Notes under the pieces: generated by a model | The model's input: the letters and a program-made list of their open reading frames with translations, nothing else | Told to the model about the DNA's origin: nothing | The model's database searches: none | Part shown: positions 1-9,063 of the stretch, piece by piece | Layout: each line of letters starts with the position of its first letter | Numbering within the stretch: the stretch's first letter is position 1 | DNA from: Candidatus Cloacimonadota bacterium | GTDB lineage: Bacteria > Cloacimonadota > Cloacimonadia > Cloacimonadales > TCS61 | Reading direction: 5' to 3' | NCBI GenBank assembly: GCA_021735645.1 | Contig: JAIPGP010000012.1 | Span: 1 to 56,180 of the forward strand | DNA: 56,180 bases | Program-made: the position numbers and the translations under genes

Positions 1-694
1 AACTCCTACTCGAAATACGAAGTCCTGATTCAACTTCGTTCTTTTCATTCAATTCCTCTGCGCCCTCTGTGCCTCTGTGGTAAGCAATCTTCACATTACA
101 TTAGTTCGCGTTTGTTCGGTTTGTTCGCGGCTAAAATTCTTACATTACAATCAGTGAGAAGAAAATAAAGTTAGTCGATCTTATCCCAAACTCCTATCCA
201 GAGTACCGTTCATCTCAATAAAACAGGATTGACTTACCTGCCACACATTACATTCTTCCGTGTATTCAGCGTGTTCCGTGGTTAAATATCTTACATTACA
301 TTCCTTACTCAAAATCATCTTCCTTATTCAATTAAGCGCATCAAACCAGAGATATTTGAATAATATTCTTAAATAGAGCCACCCTTTCTTATCTTCGTGT
401 TTTCATGCTGTCGTGTTTTCTCATCCTCACATTTTCGCACTTTCGCACTTTCCCGGCTATTATAGATAAAAAAAAGTAAGGAGAGTAAGAAAAGAGTAAG
501 GTCATAACTCCCTGCAATAATATTAATTACAACAAAATCTTACTCTTTTGGCGTTTTTTTGAAGATTACCCCTATATTTAACTTAAAAAAAACAGCTCTC
601 TATAATAAAAATGATTACCATACAAATAACCATCCCCAACAACATTAAACGACTATTTACAACATTTTACCACTAATCATCACCCACTAACCAC
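1..694. other. Non-coding flank beyond the CRISPR trailer, with modular repeats
   Basis: I see no convincing gene here. The stretch holds low-complexity blocks with an 8-10 base rhythm (near 58-82, 109-126, 252-280 and 400-450). Several are followed by a short tail close to CTTACATTACATT (near 90-105, 138-150 and 290-302). The same tail and a similar block recur at 26.0-26.4 kb. The stretch 558-580 matches part of the spacer at 6454-6488 in 21 of 23 bases. The sequence becomes AT-rich and featureless just before the degenerate first repeat. Confidence 0.6.
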
Positions 695-3600
695 TAACCA
701 ACACCTTATAGGTCTGATTAAAAGCCCTGGGAACGAGGAGTTCCAGCTCCTCGACCAAGTTTCAATTCCTTAAAGGTCTGATTAAAAGTGGCATATAATA
801 CTTTGGAAAGAGCAGTTCAAAGGTTTTAATTCCTTAAAGGTCTGATTAAAAGCTTATTGATTTCCATCCCTCACTTGAGTGAGATCGTTTCAATTCCTTA
901 AAGGTCTGATTAAAAGTTTGAGTGAGAGAAAAATAAGTGATAAACAGTTTAGTTTCAATTCCTTAAAGGTCTGATTAAAAGTGCTGTCATGTGTAGCATC
1001 TCCAGGATCTGCGAAGTTTCAATTCCTTAAAGGTCTGATTAAAAGACGCTTGTATGACCATCACCACCATAATAATCCCTGTTTCAATTCCTTAAAGGTC
1101 TGATTAAAAGTCAAATCAGGAGATATCGCAATTCAACCAGATTAGTTTCAATTCCTTAAAGGTCTGATTAAAAGTGCAACTGTGTGCTCTAATGCACGGA
1201 ACAGTTCTTGTTTCAATTCCTTAAAGGTCTGATTAAAAGCAGGAATTAATGAATAAGGGTTGGGAGAAAAGCTAGTTTCAATTCCTTAAAGGTCTGATTA
1301 AAAGGGCACTGTATAGCACGCTCTGCGACCCGAATATTCTTGTTTCAATTCCTTAAAGGTCTGATTAAAAGTATACCTGGCTGTCTTCATCATAATCTAA
1401 TTTTATGAGTTTCAATTCCTTAAAGGTCTGATTAAAAGCTGGATTTCCGGCATTATTACCAAAGCTATAAACGTTTCAATTCCTTAAAGGTCTGATTAAA
1501 AGATAGATATCCCGCTGTTAACTGCAATATCCATCACTGTTTCAATTCCTTAAAGGTCTGATTAAAAGGGGGTGATGTTAAGATCGAGGGGATAGAAGAC
1601 CTGTTTCAATTCCTTAAAGGTCTGATTAAAAGTTTTAGTATCTAATTTACTCTTTATAAGCAATTAAGTTTCAATTCCTTAAAGGTCTGATTAAAAGCTT
1701 TCCGTTCATATCCCCATGGTATAGGCTATATTAGTTTCAATTCCTTAAAGGTCTGATTAAAAGAGAAATTCATAAGAAGAGGTGATAGTGGGATTTTAGT
1801 TTCAATTCCTTAAAGGTCTGATTAAAAGCTGCGAGACTTCCAAAGTGCGCTTGTGGGCAATCAGTTTCAATTCCTTAAAGGTCTGATTAAAAGATTGGCA
1901 AGAATGCAAAGGACAGCCCTACATTCAAGTTTCAATTCCTTAAAGGTCTGATTAAAAGGGTTCTGGATTTCCTGGCGTTTATAGTACCTTCTGGGTTTCA
2001 ATTCCTTAAAGGTCTGATTAAAAGACATGACCAAGATTAACCTGCTAAATGCTGATTTGTTTCAATTCCTTAAAGGTCTGATTAAAAGCCCAGTTCGGTA
2101 CATCAGTCGCCACTACCAGTATTGTTTCAATTCCTTAAAGGTCTGATTAAAAGATTTGCGGGATTTATTGAAAAGGGCTGGATGAAGAGTTTCAATTCCT
2201 TAAAGGTCTGATTAAAAGTATTTGAGCAGTTTGGAGACGGCGATATCGGATTCGTTTCAATTCCTTAAAGGTCTGATTAAAAGATCTAAACAACTAAGTA
2301 ATATAAAGTAAAAAGAAGTTTCAATTCCTTAAAGGTCTGATTAAAAGCATGTTGCTTTGTCTCTTCCTGCTTTTAATCTTCCGTTTCAATTCCTTAAAGG
2401 TCTGATTAAAAGACCTTACTCGGCTTGCCGGCTTCTTCGGGTGGGTGGGGTTTCAATTCCTTAAAGGTCTGATTAAAAGATGTTGCTTTGTCTCTTCCTG
2501 CTTTTAATCTTCCGTTTCAATTCCTTAAAGGTCTGATTAAAAGACACTTGTGTCTTTTTTTTTAGAACAATATTCCCCCGTTTCAATTCCTTAAAGGTCT
2601 GATTAAAAGTTCAGTTGAAATCTCACATTAAAGAGTTTTTCCGTTGTTTCAATTCCTTAAAGGTCTGATTAAAAGGTACTCCGGCAAGCCCGGAGCCGGC
2701 AAGACCGTACTGTTTCAATTCCTTAAAGGTCTGATTAAAAGATGAGCCACGACGAGCCCGGGCTTGCCGGTACTCGTTTCAATTCCTTAAAGGTCTGATT
2801 AAAAGGAAATGAACAGAGTGGAAGTGTTTGCCAGGTGTTGTTTCAATTCCTTAAAGGTCTGATTAAAAGTTATATAATGTACGGGCAGCAGCCAGTTCCC
2901 GCTCCTGTTTCAATTCCTTAAAGGTCTGATTAAAAGCCTTAGCGAGGCAGACCTTAGCGAGGCAAACCTTGTTTCAATTCCTTAAAGGTCTGATTAAAAG
3001 GATGACATCGTGTAAGGTATACATGGACTTTAAACGTTTCAATTCCTTAAAGGTCTGATTAAAAGCAAGACGCCTGTGAATTCTCTGGAATAGAAATGCC
3101 GTTTCAATTCCTTAAAGGTCTGATTAAAAGGGTCGTTAGGACAGAAATATACTAAAACATTTTATATGTTTCAATTCCTTAAAGGTCTGATTAAAAGAGG
3201 CAGAGGATAGGATTCACAGAATAGGACAGAAGTTTCAATTCCTTAAAGGTCTGATTAAAAGGAAGTATCTGTTTGACACCTATAACAAGATTGAAGAGTT
3301 TCAATTCCTTAAAGGTCTGATTAAAAGTATTATTTGTTGGGTATTTCATGTACTCTTCCCAGTTTCAATTCCTTAAAGGTCTGATTAAAAGCCAGAAGGC
3401 ATTAGAATACTATCAGGCACAAGCAGGTTTCAATTCCTTAAAGGTCTGATTAAAAGACACATTAGCTATAGTGAAATATACGCAGAATTTGTTTCAATTC
3501 CTTAAAGGTCTGATTAAAAGCAAAGCAGGGAAAATGTGTCAAGTTTTTTCTCGTGTTTCAATTCCTTAAAGGTCTGATTAAAAGGGATATCTGCAGAGTT

Positions 3601-6600
3601 ACATGACCGTGGGATTTGCAAGTTTCAATTCCTTAAAGGTCTGATTAAAAGGAATACAGGAAAATCCCATGTTTCCTCAAAACGGGTTTCAATTCCTTAA
3701 AGGTCTGATTAAAAGGGAGATTGGGGAGCTGAGCGAGAAGCCGGTTAAATTGTTTCAATTCCTTAAAGGTCTGATTAAAAGTCGTCAGAAATACCGGGAT
3801 AATGCAGTAAGAGGGAGTTTCAATTCCTTAAAGGTCTGATTAAAAGACTTTGTCTTTTCAACCTGGAAAGGAATCCAGGTTCGTTTCAATTCCTTAAAGG
3901 TCTGATTAAAAGAGTCTGCTGTTTTTTATGGTGTTGCTATGTCAAAATGTTTCAATTCCTTAAAGGTCTGATTAAAAGGGACCTTAGTAGCTGGCACCAC
4001 TGACGCACATTAGTTTCAATTCCTTAAAGGTCTGATTAAAAGTGGAACGTGCTGAAAGATCGTCAAACAGCACTTGGGTTTCAATTCCTTAAAGGTCTGA
4101 TTAAAAGGCGGTTATCTGTATCAGCTAACGTCTTTATTTCTTCGTTTCAATTCCTTAAAGGTCTGATTAAAAGTGGAGCTACTGCTGGTCAGTACACACC
4201 AGTAGCTGCGTTTCAATTCCTTAAAGGTCTGATTAAAAGGAAAATTATGCCTCTTGTAAAACCTACATTAACTGGGTTTCAATTCCTTAAAGGTCTGATT
4301 AAAAGCTTGTCACCTGCATCGATATCATCTAATGTGATAGGTTTCAATTCCTTAAAGGTCTGATTAAAAGTAGAAACTGCACCTTTATGGGTATGAAAAT
4401 TGCAAGTTTCAATTCCTTAAAGGTCTGATTAAAAGCAATACTAAGCAGCATTACACTGCTTGGTGAAGTGTTTCAATTCCTTAAAGGTCTGATTAAAAGT
4501 GTTACAAACATGATAAGAGTTGAATAGGTTATGAAGTTTCAATTCCTTAAAGGTCTGATTAAAAGTTCCGGCAGCGCTGGCAACCCAAATAAAATATTTC
4601 TGTTTCAATTCCTTAAAGGTCTGATTAAAAGACGGAATTGTAGGCATGTGTAGTGCTTATGGTTTGTTTCAATTCCTTAAAGGTCTGATTAAAAGAGATA
4701 TATATCCAGTTATCGCAAGATATGAAGATATGTTTCAATTCCTTAAAGGTCTGATTAAAAGAGACACACTGCACTTGATATGATTAAGGCAAGATAGTTT
4801 CAATTCCTTAAAGGTCTGATTAAAAGTGGATTGTCAACTGAATTATTATACTTTGTTACAATGTTTCAATTCCTTAAAGGTCTGATTAAAAGATCATTTA
4901 TAGGAACAAGCAATCTTTATTATGCTAGTTTCAATTCCTTAAAGGTCTGATTAAAAGCTTTCTTCTTCCATTGCTATAGCACTGAGGAAAAATGTTTCAA
5001 TTCCTTAAAGGTCTGATTAAAAGATAGATAAGTTTGAAGTCCATATTATAGAATTTTGAGTTTCAATTCCTTAAAGGTCTGATTAAAAGGAAGATAGTGA
5101 GAATATAATATTATCAAAATCTTCGTTTCAATTCCTTAAAGGTCTGATTAAAAGCCGACTAACTTAGCCATTAGGCCTCCTTTTTTATAGTTTCAATTCC
5201 TTAAAGGTCTGATTAAAAGTTAATTAACCCATCGGTAGTTATATCATACATAAGTTTCAACTCCTTAAAGGTCTGATTAAAAGTCATTAACTGCTGCCCA
5301 TCAGTTCAGAGATTTTCGTTTCAATTCCTTAAAGGTCTGATTAAAAGATGAACCTGTGTTATAACAGAGTGATATTCGAGTCCAGTTTCAATTCCTTAAA
5401 GGTCTGATTAAAAGTTATTTACAACCAGGCTTTCATTACCATACAGCGGTTTCAATTCCTTAAAGGTCTGATTAAAAGGGCATTATAAGATTGAGACGAA
5501 GCGCACTAACACGCGTTTCAATTCCTTAAAGGTCTGATTAAAAGACGTTTTATAATGAAATACCGGAGACGGCATAATCGGTTTCAATTCCTTAAAGGTC
5601 TGATTAAAAGAGCATTTATGCAGGCAGGCTTGGTTATAGATGGAAGTTTCAATTCCTTAAAGGTCTGATTAAAAGGTATTACCGGCATTGACAGAGAGCG
5701 TTCGGTCTTGTTTCAATTCCTTAAAGGTCTGATTAAAAGTATAATCATGTCTGTGTTTATGAAGACGAAGATGCGTTTCAATTCCTTAAAGGTCTGATTA
5801 AAAGCAGAGATCGTGCCGGAGGCAGCTACAGGATTTGAGTTTCAATTCCTTAAAGGTCTGATTAAAAGTAAATATAGGGGTAGTCGTCAAACCAGTCTAT
5901 GTGGTTTCAATTCCTTAAAGGTCTGATTAAAAGCATTAAATTCAATCATAAAACCTCCCAGTTTTAAGGTTTCAATTCCTTAAAGGTCTGATTAAAAGAA
6001 CCTCTTTTAGTTAGTTCTACCACCCAAAAATATGTTTCAATTCCTTAAAGGTCTGATTAAAAGTTTAACCTGTTCAGCTTTAATGGCTTTGTGACTAGTT
6101 TCAATTCCTTAAAGGTCTGATTAAAAGCTTGGCCAACCACTCCTTACGCTACTGACGCTCTATAGTTTCAATTCCTTAAAGGTCTGATTAAAAGGCTGTC
6201 ATACTTTTTTGGCAGCTCAAAGGGAAGCAGGTTTCAATTCCTTAAAGGTCTGATTAAAAGTTGCAGGAGGTGCAGGAGCAGCAGACGTATTGCGGTTTCA
6301 ATTCCTTAAAGGTCTGATTAAAAGGCTACCCTCACTTACTCAAGCGGCTCTTATACTGCGTTTCAATTCCTTAAAGGTCTGATTAAAAGCCGGAACTGTT
6401 CCACTGCCACCCCGAGTTTTGGGGTTTCAATTCCTTAAAGGTCTGATTAAAAGATAGACTGGTTTGACGACTACCCCTATATTTATATGTTTCAATTCCT
6501 TAAAGGTCTGATTAAAAGAAAATAACATCCTTGTCCCTGTTGTCTTTAAAGGCGTTTCAATTCCTTAAAGGTCTGATTAAAAGTCGCATTCGCTCAATTA

Positions 6601-6980
6601 TCCCACCCACCCACCAAAACTGTTTCAATTCCTTAAAGGTCTGATTAAAAGACTTGAGAGACTGTACTCAGTCTTATAAACTAATGTTTCAATTCCTTAA
6701 AGGTCTGATTAAAAGCGCATTCGCTCAATTATCCCACCCACCCACCAAAACTGTTTCAATTCCTTAAAGGTCTGATTAAAAGAAAATGCCTAAATCCTAC
6801 ACTCCTTTAATTACTATGTTTCAATTCCTTAAAGGTCTGATTAAAAGATTAATTTCACCGTTATCTCTATTCATCTTTATTTCCGTTTCAATTCCTTAAA
6901 GGTCTGATTAAAAGAGAAATGCCTAAATCCTACACTCCTTTAATTACTATGTTTCAATTCCTTAAAGGTCTGATTAAAAG
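695..6980 (-). CRISPR. Type I-B CRISPR array, 97 repeats and 96 spacers, transcribed on the minus strand
   Basis: A 30-bp repeat begins GTTTCAATTCC and ends GGTCTGATTAAAAG on the plus strand. It alternates with spacers of 34-38 bases; I counted 96 spacers by hand. Read on the minus strand the repeat ends in ATTGAAAC, the usual Cas6-generated 5' handle, so the crRNA precursor is made on the minus strand. The leftmost repeat (695-724) is degenerate except for its last 21 bases (20 of 21 match), as expected for the trailer end. The last repeat (6951-6980) abuts the leader and is perfect. Two internal repeats carry a single substitution (823-852 and 5254-5283). The newest spacers should be those near 6900. 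Three near-duplicate spacer pairs and one opposite-strand pair are described in the findings. The array follows cas2 directly, in the same orientation. Confidence 0.98.
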
Positions 6981-7180
6981 CCTCCACTTATATGAATAAA
7001 AATTAGCTTATACCGGGTATTTATGTCAACAAAAAATATTAATATTCAGCGTCGATGTATAATCATGCTAAAATTCCCCTTGAGCGACGATTCCCCTTTA
7101 TAAGCTTATTTGATAGTGAAAGCTGTCACATTTATCACATTATTCAAATCTAAAGAGCCTGTAAAAATCCTCAGCGACGA
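6981..7180 (-). promoter_or_regulatory. CRISPR leader between cas2 and the array
   Basis: This AT-rich 200-bp stretch lies between the cas2 stop and the first perfect repeat, at the leader-proximal end inferred from repeat orientation. The 9-base word AGCGWCGAT (plus-strand reading) occurs three times: 7048-7056, 7083-7091 and 7173-7181. The last copy overlaps the cas2 stop codon. Such recurring words in a leader may be binding sites for the integration machinery or a transcription factor, but that role is inferred. The array promoter should lie here and read leftward. I could not pick out one convincing -35/-10 pair. Confidence 0.75.
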
Positions 7181-7444
7181 TCAAATAAAATTATCAAGAG
7201 GATTAAATTCTTTTCCTAAAGTTTCACTTTTCAGCATCTTAGCCGAGTTTAACTTAAAGAAAAGCACCTGATCATAATCCTCATCAATAATTTCAAATAA
7301 TTCCATTTTCAATTTCTCCAACTGAGCTTTCGTAATATCACCCATAAACACAGAATTCTGTATCCAGGTGAGGTATTTTCTAAAAGTCTTCAAAACTTTG
7401 GCAACTCTTTTTTCTCCAATATCGTAAGCAGCTATCACGTGCAT
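7181..7444 (-). CDS. cas2: CRISPR-associated endoribonuclease-fold protein Cas2
   Basis: Cas2 is the small structural partner of Cas1 in the spacer integration complex. The 87-residue protein starts MHVIAAYDIGEKR, the typical first beta strand with the conserved Asp of the family. It continues with the WIQNSVFMGDI segment seen in many Cas2 proteins. I chose the ATG at 7444, two bases after the cas1 stop. A GTG at 7453 would overlap cas1 and add MVI; the family pattern favours the ATG, which has a GGTGAT ribosome site just upstream. The gene is last in the cas operon and is followed by the leader and array. Confidence 0.93.
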   Translation of the reverse strand: MHVIAAYDIGEKRVAKVLKTFRKYLTWIQNSVFMGDITKAQLEKLKMELFEIIDEDYDQVLFFKLNSAKMLKSETLGKEFNPLDNFI

Positions 7445-7446
7445 GA

Positions 7447-8439
7447 TCACCACCAGATCCTGAAAGCTTCATATTCCTGTTTTTCGATCAGAAATTTGAT
7501 CAGTTTATAGCATTCCAGCCGAATCAAATAGCGATATGAGATATGCCTTTTCAATTTGCGATGCATAATTGTCTGCTCAAGCTGGCTGTCAAATTCCCGC
7601 ATAAAAACCTTCCTGGCTTTATCTTTCATATAGCAGAAATTAAGGGTTTTATCGAAATCCTTTTCCGTTATCATATTCCTGTTCAGTACCCGAAAAATTA
7701 TGCGGTCAACTAATAAAGGTTTAAATATCTCCGAAATATCAAGAGCCAGCGAATATCTCCGGTAGCCGGGTTTATGCAGAAAAGAAATCGTAGGATTTAA
7801 CTGAGTTTTAAATATCTCACAAAGTGTGGTTGTATATAACACAGAATTTCCAAAGGAGATCAAAGTATTGATCATATTATCCGGTGGTCTTCGCTTTCTG
7901 CCACTGAATTCTATTTCCTGATCAATGATTATCGGAAAGGTTTCATAATAATTCTTTCGTAGATTTCCTTCATAACCCATGATCTCATCAATAGATTCTG
8001 CCCTGTCAAGTCCCTCCGCCAGATCAGATATAAGCGTGATATGATTCGATAAATCCTTGCCCCGATTAGTATAATATTTAAGATTCTTCAAAATATTATC
8101 AGTAGTAGCCTTCAAGGTCTCCCTTGCCAAACCCAAACCACTGCTCGGAACTGTAAATTTCTTTACCTGCTTCACCAGAACTTCTCCTGCCAGCAAGGAT
8201 TCCCGGGGAACAAAACTGCCACTATAATAACCGTAATAATTGAATACATGCAATAATATATCATGTTTATCCAGAAAACACAACAATTTTGTATTCAGAT
8301 CAGTTTCTCCAAATAAATAGATATTTCTCACTGTTTCAATGGGAATAACTTTCTTCTCGCCTTCCTCATTGATCAGAAAAAGGGTATTATCCTTCCTCTT
8401 CAACCTGCCATTAGAAAATATATAAAAATTCCGCTCCAT
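7447..8439 (-). CDS. cas1: CRISPR-associated endonuclease/integrase Cas1 (type I-B)
   Basis: Cas1 is the metal-dependent integrase that inserts new spacers at the leader-proximal repeat. At 330 residues it has the normal family length. The N-terminal beta domain (MERNFYIFSNGRLKRK) is followed by the helical catalytic domain. The metal-site residues are visible: Glu in MGYEGNLRKNYYE, His in SFLHKPGYRRYSLALD, and the acidic patch around LALDISEIFKPLLVDR. It starts eight bases after the cas4 stop with an AGGATG ribosome site, and cas2 follows directly. Cas4, Cas1 and Cas2 therefore form one adaptation module at the promoter-distal end of the operon. Confidence 0.95.
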   Translation of the reverse strand: MERNFYIFSNGRLKRKDNTLFLINEEGEKKVIPIETVRNIYLFGETDLNTKLLCFLDKHDILLHVFNYYGYYSGSFVPRESLLAGEVLVKQVKKFTVPSSGLGLARETLKATTDNILKNLKYYTNRGKDLSNHITLISDLAEGLDRAESIDEIMGYEGNLRKNYYETFPIIIDQEIEFSGRKRRPPDNMINTLISFGNSVLYTTTLCEIFKTQLNPTISFLHKPGYRRYSLALDISEIFKPLLVDRIIFRVLNRNMITEKDFDKTLNFCYMKDKARKVFMREFDSQLEQTIMHRKLKRHISYRYLIRLECYKLIKFLIEKQEYEAFRIWW

Positions 8440-8447
8440 AATTCATC

Positions 8448-8945
8448 CTATATATAGCATAGATCATAATAACTGCATTTCTGACAAATCCTGGCGTTTT
8501 TCACTCCAGGCACTTCCTCTCGCTGGATTATCTCTTTTATAGCATTGATAATCTCTTCAATTCGCTCTATATCTCCATTTTCCAGATCAATTCTGACTGT
8601 CTGCTTCAATTTTGGATAATTGATCATCCCATGTACATTCTCTATTCTCTGGCATTGCAGGTAATATAGATAATATTTCAATTGCCAGATATGTGCCTCT
8701 TCCACTGCCGGAGTTTTCTTCACCTCATGCACCACTCCGTCATTCCCAATAAAATCTATCTTGATCGGACCTATCTGTATTTCCTTCTTCTCCCGCTGAT
8801 AGCTTCCTTCATGGATAAGTTTCCCCAATTCCACCAATTCCGAAGTATGCTCCATATTGATCTGATGACTAAAAAGCCAAAGCTCTCTTTTGCATACAAA
8901 ATAATAATTTATTTGCGTTCCTGTTATTATTAATTCATTTAACAT
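8448..8945 (-). CDS. cas4: CRISPR-associated exonuclease Cas4
   Basis: Cas4 is a RecB-like, iron-sulfur nuclease that trims prespacers and helps select the PAM. The 165-residue protein shows an N-terminal cysteine in the YYFVCKRELWLF segment and a C-terminal cluster (ARICQKCSYYDLCYI), together the four cysteines expected to hold a 4Fe-4S cluster. The nuclease core has the Asp of KIDFIGND and the EVKK of VVHEVKKT. An early His in LIHEGSYQREK matches the family. The start has a GAGGT ribosome site. About 118 bases containing a hairpin separate it from cas3 upstream. Confidence 0.93.
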   Translation of the reverse strand: MLNELIITGTQINYYFVCKRELWLFSHQINMEHTSELVELGKLIHEGSYQREKKEIQIGPIKIDFIGNDGVVHEVKKTPAVEEAHIWQLKYYLYYLQCQRIENVHGMINYPKLKQTVRIDLENGDIERIEEIINAIKEIIQREEVPGVKNARICQKCSYYDLCYI

Positions 8946-9015
8946 AAAGACCTCAACTAAACAGCATTAAAACAATTTCTCTATAATATTCATACCTGAC
9001 TAACCTAACAGCCAT

Positions 9016-9037
9016 TAACCTAATCTCCATTAGGTTA
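9016..9037. other. Hairpin between cas3 and cas4
   Basis: A perfect 9-bp stem (9016-9024 with 9029-9037) with a CTCC loop lies in the 118-bp gap between cas3 and cas4. A partial third copy of the arm is at 9001-9009. It could attenuate readthrough from the interference genes into the adaptation genes, but there is no clear U-tract. A regulatory role is speculative. Confidence 0.4.
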
Positions 9038-9063
9038 GCTATTGATTGCAACATAATTTCTTT

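Noticed and set aside
4049-4647. Open frames on both strands made of a repeating FQFLKGLIK or NQTFKELK motif
   Set aside because: They are translations of the CRISPR repeats where spacer lengths happen to keep frame; not genes.
725-6950. Spacers matching genes elsewhere in this window (self-targeting)
   Set aside because: By eye I found only the imperfect 23-base match at 558-580; no spacer clearly matches a gene here. A computed search would be needed to exclude it.
8682-8933. Plus-strand frame opposite cas4
   Set aside because: Antisense shadow of a well-supported gene; low-complexity composition.
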